From assembly GCA_031376425.1 (NCBI GenBank), contig JANMDR010000188.1, forward strand, positions 1 to 47,666: DNA of 47,666 nucleotides. The letters run 5' to 3'. The notes under the pieces are model-generated. The model did not search any database. It saw only the letters and a program-made list of their open reading frames with translations, and was not told the origin of the DNA. Numbering within the stretch: the first letter of the stretch is position 1; each line of letters starts with the position of its first letter. This document shows positions 24,114 through 32,966 of the stretch, piece after piece. Position numbers and translations under genes: made by a program. Source of the stretch: JANMDR01 sp031376425. GTDB taxonomy: Bacteria > Pseudomonadota > Gammaproteobacteria > Burkholderiales > Usitatibacteraceae.

Positions 24114-25445
24114 TTACTTAAAACAAGCGGACGATGCGCTTGTGGCAGTTTGTTGCGGGAGCGCGGAGTAAGACTCAAGCGATGCTGCCCGGTAATTGTT
24201 CGCTATGAATTGTAGGTATCCCGTGTAGTACGGACTATTTTGTGCCGTTTCGAGCGCATTCTTGAATGCTTCATTGAGATTACTCTTAGAGCCGCCTATG
24301 ACTCCGACTAGCACAACTGGCCTTTCATGGGTCGTTTGATCCGGCGTGACTGCTTTGATCTCTGATGAGTTTGAACGGAACTGCCCTAGGTTAATCGAAT
24401 AAACTAATTTTTTTTGTCCTGATCCTTTTAGTGATGCATTTATCCATTTTGCAATAGTATGCCCCCTATTGTTAGCACGGGTGGCTTCCTCTTCAGCGCT
24501 GCCTTCGCTAGAGGCTGTGCCCAACGCAATAATCTGGTCGTACGCAAAAAAAAGCTTCGCGTCTTGAAGTGCCCTGATCGAGGTGCAAACGTGCATTTGG
24601 GTGCGCGCGGCATTGGTTGTGACGGCTAAATACTCATCATTTTCGAACACCCACGAAGAGGTGTTTGATAAGATCACGAAGTCAAAGAGAGCTGATTCCC
24701 CGGCTTTATCAGTCCCTTTAATCTGTTTCCTTTGCACTCCTTTTGGATCTGGCATCAGAATAATCTGCGCCTTCTTTACGTCGCCATGGCACGGAGCTAT
24801 TGCTGAAATTATTACCGATTGCTCTTCATCGATTTTTGGTGGCGGCATGTAGCTGGCGCCGGTTAACACGCCGACTTTTGGAATCCAATCCATCCGTGGG
24901 TCGTGCGCATCGCATTCCCGCATGCTCGCCTTAAAGTGGACCGGGCGAATCGGAGTTTCGCTGAACCGGTAAATAGGCGATGTGACTACGTGGTAAGCGC
25001 CTTCGTATACATATTCCAGTTTCAGTGGGGTATTTTGGTATGCGTCTTCCGATTGATTGCGTACAAGCAAAAGTGTCGTGAACGTGCAGATCGAAATTGG
25101 ACCAGCCGAAGCCCAAATAATACCAATGACAGTGAGCAGAATGGGGCTAGTGCGCTTTAGTCGAATGCTTCTCCAATGAAGCAACATAAAGCCGATGCAG
25201 AAAATCAAAGAACCTGCGCCAATGAGGGTCAATGCTAGTTGATTCGAGCACCGCGACAACCAGACGTACAGCACAACAAGTATGCAACTCACGATGAGGA
25301 CTGGAATTGCATTAAAAAAGATGCGTAGCCCTTTTTGATTGGTCGGAATGACAAATGGCGATGCTTTCCACGTGAGGGCAAATAAGAAAATTACCGACCC
25401 AAAGAGCGCGGAAAAAATCTGCGTGTATACCAAGTCCGAAGTCAT
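24114..25445 (-). CDS. Four-TM protein with OmpA-like C-terminal domain, unrecognised
   Basis: 443 residues; I do not recognise this protein. Four membrane helices lie near residues 8-27, 43-63, 70-91 and 100-127. The loops TNQKGLR and HWRSIRLKR are positive, so they should be cytoplasmic, and the large C-terminal part should be periplasmic. Residues 305-335 (IIALGTASSEGSAEEEATRA, then GHTIAKWI) and RPVVLVGV near 375 resemble the peptidoglycan-binding OmpA fold (GxTxxxGsxxxNxxLSxxRA), but weakly. There are scattered cysteines. It sits between the Fic remnant and aspS in what looks like an accessory patch. AAGG lies 10 bases before the ATG. It could be a cell-envelope protein or part of a defence or conflict locus; neither is shown. 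Confidence 0.7.
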   Translation of the reverse strand: MTSDLVYTQIFSALFGSVIFLFALTWKASPFVIPTNQKGLRIFFNAIPVLIVSCILVVLYVWLSRCSNQLALTLIGAGSLIFCIGFMLLHWRSIRLKRTSPILLTVIGIIWASAGPISICTFTTLLLVRNQSEDAYQNTPLKLEYVYEGAYHVVTSPIYRFSETPIRPVHFKASMRECDAHDPRMDWIPKVGVLTGASYMPPPKIDEEQSVIISAIAPCHGDVKKAQIILMPDPKGVQRKQIKGTDKAGESALFDFVILSNTSSWVFENDEYLAVTTNAARTQMHVCTSIRALQDAKLFFAYDQIIALGTASSEGSAEEEATRANNRGHTIAKWINASLKGSGQKKLVYSINLGQFRSNSSEIKAVTPDQTTHERPVVLVGVIGGSKSNLNEAFKNALETAQNSPYYTGYLQFIANNYRAASLESYSALPQQTATSASSACFK

Positions 25446-25540
25446 TTTTAGTCGCCTTGTTTGCGAAATTCAACGCTTGAAGAAGTCAAAACTTTAAGAC
25501 GATTTTGTTACTGTTTCAAACAGTCTAACAGCAAAAATAG

Positions 25541-25573
25541 GCTGGAAATGCCTGATAATAGGGTATCTCCAGC
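25541..25573 (-). terminator. Hairpin downstream of aspS
   Basis: GCTGGA pairs with TCCAGC at the base, and ATGCC(T) with GGGTAT inside, around a GATAAT loop. It lies 16 bases past the aspS stop on the minus strand, and in front of the four-TM gene's promoter side on the other. No long T-run is visible. Confidence 0.5.
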
Positions 25574-25588
25574 TACCCAACAAACTCC

Positions 25589-27388
25589 TTAAACCACCTG
25601 CACATTCCGTAATTTAATATGCAAATCACGCAGTTGCTTTTCCGGCACCGGGCACGGTGCACCAACTAATAAATCTTGGCCGCGTTGAGTTTTCGGGAAG
25701 GCGATTACATCGCGGATGGATTCGGCACCGCACATCATTGTGACCAAACGATCTAAGCCAAACGCAATACCGCCGTGTGGGGGCGCACCGAATTGCAATT
25801 GTTTGAGTAAGAAACCGAATTTGGCTTCTTGATCTTCAGGTGAGATTTGCAGTGCTTCGAACACGCGTGTTTGAATTTCTTGGCGATGAATTCGCACCGA
25901 GCCGCCGCCTAGCTCCCAGCCGTTTAATACGACGTCATAGGCTTTAGCGATGGCTGCCGCTGGGTCAGCCTTGGGGCCGCCGGGCAAATAGTCTTCATGG
26001 CCATCTTTTGGGGCGGTGAAGGGGTGATGGCGGGCCGCCCATGTTTTCGATTCATCATCGTATTCAAACATCGGGAAATCAACAACCCACATTGGTTTCC
26101 ATTCTTTGCTCGCTAAACCGCGCGCATGGCCAATTTTGGCGCGTAGAGCGCCGATGGCGTCATTAACGATTTTTTCTTTATCGGCACCAAAGAAAATAAG
26201 ATCACCATTTTTGGCACCTGTGCGATTCAAAATTTCGCGCAAGGTTGCCTCACTTAAAAACTTCACGATCGGGCTTTGTAAGCCGGTTTCGTTAGCCTGA
26301 GCGACGTCATTTACTTTAATGTAGGCCAACCCTTTTGCGCCGTATACCGCCACAAATGGCGTGAGGTCATCAATTTCCTTGCGGGTCATCGCGCCCTCGC
26401 CACTACCCGCGCCGGGCACCAGCAACGCCACAACGCGGCCATTTGCAAGGTCAGCCGCTTGGCGGAAAACTTTAAAGTCGCAAGTTTTTGCGACATCAGT
26501 GAGTTCGGTAAATTTTAACGGCACGCGCATATCGGGTTTGTCTGAACCGTAATCGCGCATAGCATCCGCGAAGGTCATGCGCGGAAAATCCGGTAGCGTA
26601 ACGTTGAGGCAAGTTTGGAACACGTCTTTAATCAAACCTTCCATCATGTCCTGAATTTCGCGCTCACCTAAGAACGACGTTTCAATATCGATCTGGGTAA
26701 ACTCAGGTTGGCGATCTGCGCGTAAATCCTCATCGCGGAAACATTTGGTAATTTGATAATAGCGGTCAAAGCCGGCAATCATCAGCATCTGTTTAAATAG
26801 CTGTGGGCTCTGCGGCAGCGCATAAAATTCGCCATCATGAATGCGCGAAGGCACTAGGAACTCGCGCGCACCTTCTGGCGTCGATTTATAAAGCATCGGT
26901 GTTTCGATGTCGATAAAGCCGAGTTTATCAAGGTAGGAGCGCGTTGCCATCGCGGTGCGATACCGGAGCATTAGATTTTTTGCCATCTGTGGGCGACGCA
27001 AATCAAGTACGCGATTTTCTAAGCGCACGGTTTCAGAAATCTCCGCGTCGTCCATCATGAAAGGTGGTGTTAACGATGGATTTAAAATTTCAACCGTATG
27101 CGCTAGCACTTCAATCGCACCGCTTTTTAGGCCATCGTTGGTTGTGCCTGCCGGTCGAGGGCGGACGAGTCCGGTAATTTTCAGCACGAATTCATTGCGC
27201 ACGGTGTTGGCGGCATTAAAGCTTTCTGCGCGGTCAGGGTCACATACGATTTGTACCAAACCTTCGCGGTCACGTAGGTCAATAAAAATAACGCCGCCAT
27301 GATCGCGGCGGCGATGCGCCCATCCGTAAAGCTCAACTGTTTGTCCTAAATATTGGCTATCAATTAGCCCTGCGTAGTTAGTTCTCAT
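25589..27388 (-). CDS. aspS: Aspartyl-tRNA synthetase
   Basis: 599 residues, the bacterial AspRS length. The N-terminal OB-fold binds the anticodon (VELYGWAHRRRDHGGVIFID). The class II core has motif 1 near GFIDIETPMLYKSTPEGARE, motif 2 FRDEDLRADRQPEFTQID and motif 3 GIAFGLDRLVTMM. The GAD insertion lies between. It attaches Asp to tRNA-Asp. Some betaproteobacterial AspRS enzymes also charge tRNA-Asn, which cannot be judged here. The N terminus MRTNYAGLID is normal. A hairpin of the recurrent family lies upstream, after the DUF502 gene. Confidence 0.97.
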   Translation of the reverse strand: MRTNYAGLIDSQYLGQTVELYGWAHRRRDHGGVIFIDLRDREGLVQIVCDPDRAESFNAANTVRNEFVLKITGLVRPRPAGTTNDGLKSGAIEVLAHTVEILNPSLTPPFMMDDAEISETVRLENRVLDLRRPQMAKNLMLRYRTAMATRSYLDKLGFIDIETPMLYKSTPEGAREFLVPSRIHDGEFYALPQSPQLFKQMLMIAGFDRYYQITKCFRDEDLRADRQPEFTQIDIETSFLGEREIQDMMEGLIKDVFQTCLNVTLPDFPRMTFADAMRDYGSDKPDMRVPLKFTELTDVAKTCDFKVFRQAADLANGRVVALLVPGAGSGEGAMTRKEIDDLTPFVAVYGAKGLAYIKVNDVAQANETGLQSPIVKFLSEATLREILNRTGAKNGDLIFFGADKEKIVNDAIGALRAKIGHARGLASKEWKPMWVVDFPMFEYDDESKTWAARHHPFTAPKDGHEDYLPGGPKADPAAAIAKAYDVVLNGWELGGGSVRIHRQEIQTRVFEALQISPEDQEAKFGFLLKQLQFGAPPHGGIAFGLDRLVTMMCGAESIRDVIAFPKTQRGQDLLVGAPCPVPEKQLRDLHIKLRNVQVV

Positions 27389-27457
27389 GATTTTTTCTCA
27401 CTCTAAATTTGACGCAACGTGGCGTCAATAGATTGCTTGTATCTAACAATACCTATG

Positions 27458-27490
27458 CTTGAAGACGCCCTAATAGAGGATGTCTTGAAG
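27458..27490 (-). terminator. Palindrome between the DUF502 gene and aspS
   Basis: CTTGAAGACGCCCT pairs with AGGATGTCTTGAAG around AATAG, with two mismatches and one G-T pair. It lies 44 bases past the DUF502 stop on the minus strand and shares the GAAGAC/GTCTTC core with other gene-end hairpins of the window. Confidence 0.5.
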
Positions 27491-27533
27491 AATTGGGTGA
27501 TTTTTACGTGCCGCCGTTAGAGCCTAACGACGG

Positions 27534-28217
27534 CTACATATTGGGGTCGGTGCCGGATGTTTTCATCTCGGCACTATTAATGGCGCTGGTTGACGTGTTT
27601 TTATGCGCTTCTAGATGTGTGTACACGGGTTCCGCCAAGCCCATAGAAATAATGTATTTCAGAGCATCATCTACACTCATTTCAAGTTCCTGAACTTCTG
27701 TTGCGGGCAGCACTAAGAAAAATCCGGCGGTAATATTGGGCGTGGTTGGCACAAAAACTGAGCGCATATTCTTACCCAAATGATTCGTAATCTCGCCCTT
27801 CGGCGTACCCGTAAGCAAAGCCACCGTCCATGAACCTGCACGCGGATATTGCACCAATACTGCTTTGCTAAATGCTTGACCGTCAGGTGAGAAAAGGGTG
27901 TCGCTAATTTGTTTTACGCCACCATAAATGCTGCGCACGATAGGAATCCGTTGCAGCAAGTTATCCCACATCGCTAGTAATTTTTTACCAAAAAAATTCG
28001 CGGCAATCATGCCTGTTGCCAGCACAATCACCAGCGTTAAAAACACGCCCAAGCCCGGAACATGAACCCCTAACCATGCCTTGGTTTGCAGATGCTGGGG
28101 GAGCAGCAGCAAGGATTGATCCATGATGCCAATGAGCAAAGACAGTACCCAGACCGTGATGCCCACAGGAATCCACACTAGCAGACCAGCAACTAAATAT
28201 TTTTTAAAATTTTCCAT
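27534..28217 (-). CDS. DUF502 family membrane protein
   Basis: 227 residues. Two membrane helices open the protein (LVAGLLVWIPVGITVWVLSL and FLTLVIVLATGMIAANFFG). The conserved core follows: RIPIVRSIYGGVKQISDTL, then RSVFVPTTPNITAGFFLVLP and the C-terminal SVDDALKYIISMG. Function is unknown. The start MENFKKYLVAGLLVWIPV at 28217 is standard; an upstream in-frame start at 28289 would overlap the FmdB gene. It lies 22 bases after that gene, so the pair is probably an operon. The family often neighbours aspS in beta- and gammaproteobacteria. Confidence 0.9.
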   Translation of the reverse strand: MENFKKYLVAGLLVWIPVGITVWVLSLLIGIMDQSLLLLPQHLQTKAWLGVHVPGLGVFLTLVIVLATGMIAANFFGKKLLAMWDNLLQRIPIVRSIYGGVKQISDTLFSPDGQAFSKAVLVQYPRAGSWTVALLTGTPKGEITNHLGKNMRSVFVPTTPNITAGFFLVLPATEVQELEMSVDDALKYIISMGLAEPVYTHLEAHKNTSTSAINSAEMKTSGTDPNM

Positions 28218-28239
28218 TGGCGTTTTAATAATACTGTCG

Positions 28240-28611
28240 TTAAGTGGAGCTTGCGGGAGCCGCTGCGGGCGTTGGCGCAGTTGTTGCAACTGGCGTGGAC
28301 GCAGGTGTCGGCGTTGCGGTAGGGGTCGGTGTTGGGGTTGCCGCTGGGTTTGCCGCTACAGCGGCAGGTGCACCGCCATCGGTTTTAGGCGCTTCCGCGA
28401 TTGGTGCGTCCGTTTTCGGGGTTTTATTACCCTCGCGGAAATCGGTCACATACCAGCCGCTGCCTTTTAGCTGAAAACCGGCAGCAGTCACCTGTTTGCT
28501 AAAGGTTTCTTGGTTGCAGGAAGGGCAGGTAGTCAGAGGTGCAGCACTTATTTTTTGCAAAGCATCCTTTGCAAAACCGCAGGCGCTGCATTTGTAAGCA
28601 TAGATTGGCAT
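28240..28611 (-). CDS. FmdB-family zinc-ribbon protein
   Basis: 123 residues. The first 45 form the FmdB regulatory-type zinc ribbon: MPIYAYKCSACG with Cys8 and Cys11, then TTCPSCNQ with the second cysteine pair. The family is small and of uncertain role. From residue 60 the chain is low-complexity, with repeats of Pro-Thr and Ala (ATPTPTPTATPTPAST). The tail is coded by a GC-rich near-repeat, so slippage may change its length between strains. It precedes the DUF502 and aspS genes, an order common in betaproteobacteria. Confidence 0.88.
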   Translation of the reverse strand: MPIYAYKCSACGFAKDALQKISAAPLTTCPSCNQETFSKQVTAAGFQLKGSGWYVTDFREGNKTPKTDAPIAEAPKTDGGAPAAVAANPAATPTPTPTATPTPASTPVATTAPTPAAAPASST

Positions 28612-28723
28612 AAATTGAGCAGTATTGAAAAAATAGCAATTAAAATCAATGAATTACTATTTTAACACAGCGCCTAGGCTTAACCTTTCTAATTGTTGCG
28701 GTGCAGCACGGCCTAAATTCCGC

Positions 28724-29545
28724 TTAATCCTCAATCTCCACCGCATCTAAATGTTCAGCAGGTTCAGGGTATTTCAATTTTAAGCTGCGTAATTTTTCTA
28801 CGATGACCGTGCTAATGGCAAGATCGCGCACCCATTTGCGGTTGGCAGGCACGATGTACCATGGCGCATGCGCGGTTGAGGTGTGACTGATGGCATCTTG
28901 AAATGCAGCTTGGTAGGCATCCCAATATTTGCGCTCCTCTAAGTCAAGAGGATTAAATTTCCATGCACGGGTTGGATCGTCCAAGCGCGATCGTAGGCGA
29001 ATTTTTTGCTCGTCTTTGGATATATGCAAGAAAAACTTTAAAATCGTTGTGCCTTCTTCGGCGAGCATACTTTCAAAATTATTTATTTGACGCATCCGTT
29101 TAGCTGCTGTTTTGTCATCAATCCACTTATGCACACGGGTTATCAGCACGTCTTCGTAGTGGCTACGGTTAAACACTACAATATCGCCCTTAGCGGGTAC
29201 TGCTGCATGAACGCGCCATAAAAAATCATGGTCAAGCTCTACCGATGTGGGCGCTTTGAAGCTGATAACTTTTACGCCCTGCGGATTTATGCCCGAAAAC
29301 ACTTTGCGAATCACGCCGTCTTTGCCACCCGTATCCATGGCTTGCAGCACGACCAATACTTTATGTTTATGTTCGGCGTAGAGCGTATTTTGTAGCTCCG
29401 CCATTTCGGCGTTAAGAGCGGTTAATAGCACTTGCGCAGCAGCTTTATCGCCCTTAAACCCGAGCGTTGAATTACAGTCGATAGACTTAATGGTGGTCGT
29501 TCTCGTGGCGACCGGCATAGTTATTGCATTTTTTGATTTTGCCAT
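28724..29545 (-). CDS. Polyphosphate kinase 2 family protein (PPK2)
   Basis: 273 residues. Walker A is DTGGKDGVIRKVF, Walker B DIVVFNRSHYEDVL, and the lid RSRLDDPTRAWKFNPLD. These are diagnostic for PPK2. The wording LQAMDTGGKDG, GINPQGVKVISFKAPT and DHDFLWRVH fits the class III group, which can phosphorylate AMP and ADP from polyphosphate, but the class is inferred by pattern. GGAGA lies a few bases before the ATG at 29545; the longer frame to 29764 would overlap slmA. It starts 25 bases after slmA and is probably cotranscribed with it. Confidence 0.93.
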   Translation of the reverse strand: MAKSKNAITMPVATRTTTIKSIDCNSTLGFKGDKAAAQVLLTALNAEMAELQNTLYAEHKHKVLVVLQAMDTGGKDGVIRKVFSGINPQGVKVISFKAPTSVELDHDFLWRVHAAVPAKGDIVVFNRSHYEDVLITRVHKWIDDKTAAKRMRQINNFESMLAEEGTTILKFFLHISKDEQKIRLRSRLDDPTRAWKFNPLDLEERKYWDAYQAAFQDAISHTSTAHAPWYIVPANRKWVRDLAISTVIVEKLRSLKLKYPEPAEHLDAVEIED

Positions 29546-29570
29546 CTTTTTCTCCGGATTGATTGAGTTT

Positions 29571-30149
29571 TTAACCTGCAAAAATTGGCCATTGCAACTG
29601 CCATTGTTCAGCAGGCGCACGTTTAAAGCCGCTCTTGGCAAACTGATGCCAGCGGCCAATCGCGTAGGACAAAATCGCGTTTGCGTAGGCGGCGCTATCA
29701 AAGGACTCTGGCAGGCTTTTGGCCGCGATGGCCAAGCGCGTGCTTTGACGCAGGCTGGCTTCAATGCGATCGTGCAATTGGTTCATGCGGCGCTGCAGGC
29801 GCTCATCTTCAATCACCAAGGCATCACCAATTAATACACGCGTCATGCCAATATTTTTTTGGGAAAAATTGAGTAATACTTGCACCACACGCTCAATTTG
29901 CTTTAAACCATCGGCTTCTTCGGTTTGAATTTTATTGATGAGGGAAAAAATCGTCTCCTCAATAAACTCAATTAAGCCTTCGTACATCTGCGCTTTACTC
30001 GCAAAATGGCGATAGAGTGCCGCTTCAGATACACCGATTTTCTTTGCCAGCAAAGCCGTGGTGATGCGTTCACCTGCGGGCTGCTCCAGCATCTCTGCCA
30101 AGGTTTGCAAGATTTCGCGGCGACGCTCGCCGGGTTCGCGTTTAGACAT
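29571..30149 (-). CDS. slmA: TetR-family nucleoid occlusion factor SlmA
   Basis: 192 residues. The helix-turn-helix reads ITTALLAKKIGVSEAALYRHFASKAQMYEGLIEFIE, split over residues about 29-63, very close to E. coli SlmA (VSEAALYRHF, LIEFIE). The rest (NQLHDRIEASLRQ, GRWHQFAKSGFKRAP) follows the same family. SlmA binds specific DNA sites and blocks FtsZ ring assembly over the nucleoid. The name is a family assignment, and DNA sites cannot be confirmed. It precedes the PPK2 gene. Confidence 0.85.
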   Translation of the reverse strand: MSKREPGERRREILQTLAEMLEQPAGERITTALLAKKIGVSEAALYRHFASKAQMYEGLIEFIEETIFSLINKIQTEEADGLKQIERVVQVLLNFSQKNIGMTRVLIGDALVIEDERLQRRMNQLHDRIEASLRQSTRLAIAAKSLPESFDSAAYANAILSYAIGRWHQFAKSGFKRAPAEQWQLQWPIFAG

Positions 30150-30206
30150 AGTTGCTCCGAATGATGTACATTTTAAGTGCTGAAGTGCTAATAAAAGTAT
30201 TGCCCC

Positions 30207-31721
30207 TTACCTCTTACCGCCAAAAATTGATCCCAACACGCCCCGTACAATTTGCCGTCCGAGCGAACTGCCCACGGCACGCGCCACGCTTTTTGCCATC
30301 GCCTCGCCCACGCCTTCGCGGGTGCGACCACCCTTAGTTGGTGTGGTTTCAGGCAAAATTATTTTTTTCAACATATCAGTGAAGCCGCCGCCACCCGCGC
30401 TAGGTGTTTCTGGCGCAATCTCGATCTTTGCTGCCGCCACTAATTTGCCCTGTAGTTTTTCGTAGGCCGATTCACGGTCTACCAGCGCATCGTACACCCC
30501 TGCTACTAATGAATTTTGCACTAGCGCCTGACGCTGTTCCGCAGTGATGGGGCCAATTTGGCTGCACGGCGGGCATACGAAGGCGCGCTCAACAACGGTG
30601 GGCTTGCCAGCGTCATCTAAGAATGAAATCAGCGCCTCACCTACCCCTAATTCAGTGATGGCCGCTTCGGTGTCTAAATTTGGGTTGGTGCGGAAGGTTT
30701 GCGCTGCTGTTTTTACCGCTTTTTGATCGCGTGGCGTGTAGGCCCGTAAGGCGTGCTGTACGCGGTTGCCGAGTTGTCCAAGTACTGTGTCTGGGATATC
30801 TAGCGGGTTTTGGGTAATAAAATAAACACCCACGCCCTTTGAGCGCACTAAACGCACTACTTGCTCAATTTTTTCTAATAGTGTTGGCGGCGCTTCGTTA
30901 AATAACAGGTGCGCTTCATCGAAGAAAAACACGAGCTTGGGTTTATCGCGATCGCCCACTTCGGGCAAATTTTCAAATAATTCTGATAGCAACCACAACA
31001 AAAATGTGGCGTACAAACGTGGGCTTGAAAGCAACTTATCAGCCGCCAAAATATTGATTACGCCGCGACCGTTATCGGTTTGCAAAAGGTCGTCTAACTT
31101 TAATGCCGGTTCACCAAAAAATTTATCGCCGCCTTGCTGTTCTAGCGCCAACAAACTGCGCTGAATTGCGCCGATTGATGCAGGCGAAATATTGCCGTAA
31201 CTGGTTGTGAAATTGGCTGCATTTTCACCGGCATATTGCAGCAGCGCACGTAAATCTTTTAAATCAAGTAGCAATAAATTATTGTCATCTGCTACCTTGA
31301 AGATTAGCGCCAATACGCCTTCTTGGGTTTCATTTAGGTTTAATACCCGTGCTAAAAGCAATGGCCCCATTTCGGAAATGGTGGCGCGTAATGGATGGCC
31401 TTGTTCACCAAATACATCCCATAGGGTAACGGGACAGGCGCTGTAGGCCAAATCGCCCATTTTTAATAAGGCTGCGCGTTCAGTCACCCGTGCATTATTG
31501 CCCCCCGCTTGCGAAATACCAGTTAAATCGCCCTTGATATCGGCCATAAAAACGGGCACGCCTACCTTTGAAAATTGCTCGGCCAATACCTGCAAAGTTA
31601 CGGTTTTTCCCGTGCCGGTTGCGCCCGCAATTAAGCCGTGGCGATTGGCCATACGGGGCAGTAGTTCGAGGTGATTTTGTGCGGCGTTTGTGGTTTTGGC
31701 GACAAGAAGCGGATTGCTCAT
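30207..31721 (-). CDS. HerA-like ATPase, DUF853 family (YjgR type)
   Basis: 504 residues. Walker A is IAGATGTGKTVTLQ near residue 31 and Walker B KLVFFFDEAHLLF, with a sensor-like VGVYFITQNPLDIP. The C terminus holds a glycine-rich linker (SAGGGGF) and a basic tail (GSSLGRQIVRGVLG, the last residues GGKR). It belongs to the HerA/FtsK ATPase clan. The family is widespread and poorly characterised. The ATG at 31721 has AGGG upstream and a normal N terminus (MSNPLLVAKT); an earlier start at 31784 looks spurious. It is transcribed alone, divergent from yebC. Confidence 0.9.
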   Translation of the reverse strand: MSNPLLVAKTTNAAQNHLELLPRMANRHGLIAGATGTGKTVTLQVLAEQFSKVGVPVFMADIKGDLTGISQAGGNNARVTERAALLKMGDLAYSACPVTLWDVFGEQGHPLRATISEMGPLLLARVLNLNETQEGVLALIFKVADDNNLLLLDLKDLRALLQYAGENAANFTTSYGNISPASIGAIQRSLLALEQQGGDKFFGEPALKLDDLLQTDNGRGVINILAADKLLSSPRLYATFLLWLLSELFENLPEVGDRDKPKLVFFFDEAHLLFNEAPPTLLEKIEQVVRLVRSKGVGVYFITQNPLDIPDTVLGQLGNRVQHALRAYTPRDQKAVKTAAQTFRTNPNLDTEAAITELGVGEALISFLDDAGKPTVVERAFVCPPCSQIGPITAEQRQALVQNSLVAGVYDALVDRESAYEKLQGKLVAAAKIEIAPETPSAGGGGFTDMLKKIILPETTPTKGGRTREGVGEAMAKSVARAVGSSLGRQIVRGVLGSIFGGKR

Positions 31722-31913
31722 GGAAACCCTAGGTTTTGCGTAAGAATAGGACGTGCAGGATAAAAATGCGCTGAAAACGAGCATCTAAAGCCGTGCAAGC
31801 AGGCTAAATGTTAAGATTAGCATGTTTTGGAAAGCGCGAATGTTGTGCAGTGCGGTAGAAGTGAGCGCCCGCGACCAAGTTTAATAATACCTTCAAACTG
31901 ATTAGGAATTCTC

Positions 31914-32648
31914 ATGGCAGGACACAGTAAATGGGCCAATATTCAACACCGCAAAGGCCGTCAAGATACCAAGCGCGGTAAAATTTTTACCCGCTTAATT
32001 AAAGAAACGACGGTAGCTGCACGTCTCGGCGGCCCTGATCCGGCGATGAATCCGCGCCTGCGTTTGGCTGTGGATAAAGCGCTTGAAAATAATATGCCAA
32101 AGGACACCATAGAGCGTGCTATCAAACGCGGCAGCGGCGAGCTTGAAGGTGTTAATTACGACGAATTACGCTATGAAGGCTATGGTATTGCTGGTGCGGC
32201 CATTATGGTGGAGTGCATGACTGACAATAAAGTACGCACAGTCGCTGAAGTACGCCATGCTTTTAGTAAGTACGGCGGCAATATGGGCGCGGATGGCTCG
32301 GTGGCATTTATGTTCAAGCACTGCGGACAGCTTATGTTTGCCCCAGGCACCGATGAAGATAAATTAATGGAAGCAGCGCTTGATGCGGGTGCAGATGATG
32401 TCATCACGCATGACGATGGTTCTATGGAGGTCGTGACCGGCCCATACAATTTCACTTCAGTAAAAGCAGCGTTGGACAAAATTGGCATGAAGGCAGAGTT
32501 TGGTGAAGTCACCATGAAGCCCTTAAATGAAACTATTTTGAATGCTGAGGAATCCATCAAAATGCAGAAGCTACTTGATAATTTGGAAATGCTTGATGAC
32601 GTGCAAGAGGTTTACACTACTGCCATTCTTGAGCAGGATGGGGAATAA
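31914..32648 (+). CDS. yebC: YebC/PmpR-family protein
   Basis: 244 residues. The N terminus MAGHSKWANIQHRKGRQD and the later RYEGYGIAGAAIMVECMTDN are diagnostic. Members are known as DNA-binding regulators or, in recent work, as factors that help ribosomes at proline stretches; which role applies is not visible here. AGGA precedes the ATG. It opens the long plus-strand block yebC-ybjQ-ruvC-ruvA-...-queC, and the next gene starts 4 bases after its stop. Confidence 0.96.
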   Translation: MAGHSKWANIQHRKGRQDTKRGKIFTRLIKETTVAARLGGPDPAMNPRLRLAVDKALENNMPKDTIERAIKRGSGELEGVNYDELRYEGYGIAGAAIMVECMTDNKVRTVAEVRHAFSKYGGNMGADGSVAFMFKHCGQLMFAPGTDEDKLMEAALDAGADDVITHDDGSMEVVTGPYNFTSVKAALDKIGMKAEFGEVTMKPLNETILNAEESIKMQKLLDNLEMLDDVQEVYTTAILEQDGE

Positions 32649-32651
32649 TCT

Positions 32652-32966
32652 ATGGCCGTTATCATCACCACTACGCCTAACTTTGAAGGTAAGCGTATCG
32701 TGCAGTATTTAGGCGTGGTCACGGGTGAGGCTAGTGCGCAAGTTGATCTGGTTTCTACCGCCGATAAGCCCGCCATGAATTTTGCCGACTCTTACCACAA
32801 GGTCATTCCCGCCGCCCGCGATAATGCGCTAAGGGGTGCGATTCAAGGGGCTGAACAATCAGGTGCGAATGCCATAGTAGGCGCTAAAATTGACTATATT
32901 ATTCATGGCTCCGGTAAGGGCATGGTGCTTGTTAGTGTGACCGGAACGGCCGTAATAATTGAATAA
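32652..32966 (+). CDS. YbjQ/UPF0145 heavy-metal-binding-domain family protein
   Basis: 104 residues. The family core is visible: TTPNFEGKRIVQYLGVVTGE, then AARDNALRGAIQGAEQSGAN and AIVGAKIDY. Members form ring-like pentamers in solved structures and have no settled role. It starts 4 bases after yebC and overlaps ruvC by 8 bases, so it is clearly cotranscribed, placed where yebC and ruvC are usually direct neighbours. Confidence 0.9.
   Translation: MAVIITTTPNFEGKRIVQYLGVVTGEASAQVDLVSTADKPAMNFADSYHKVIPAARDNALRGAIQGAEQSGANAIVGAKIDYIIHGSGKGMVLVSVTGTAVIIE

Noticed and set aside
24024..24215. 63-codon plus-strand frame
   Set aside because: It overlaps the 3' end of the four-TM gene and shows no family pattern.
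28244..28474. Gly/Ala/Val-rich plus-strand frame opposite the FmdB gene
   Set aside because: It is the antisense of the repeat tail and has no support of its own.
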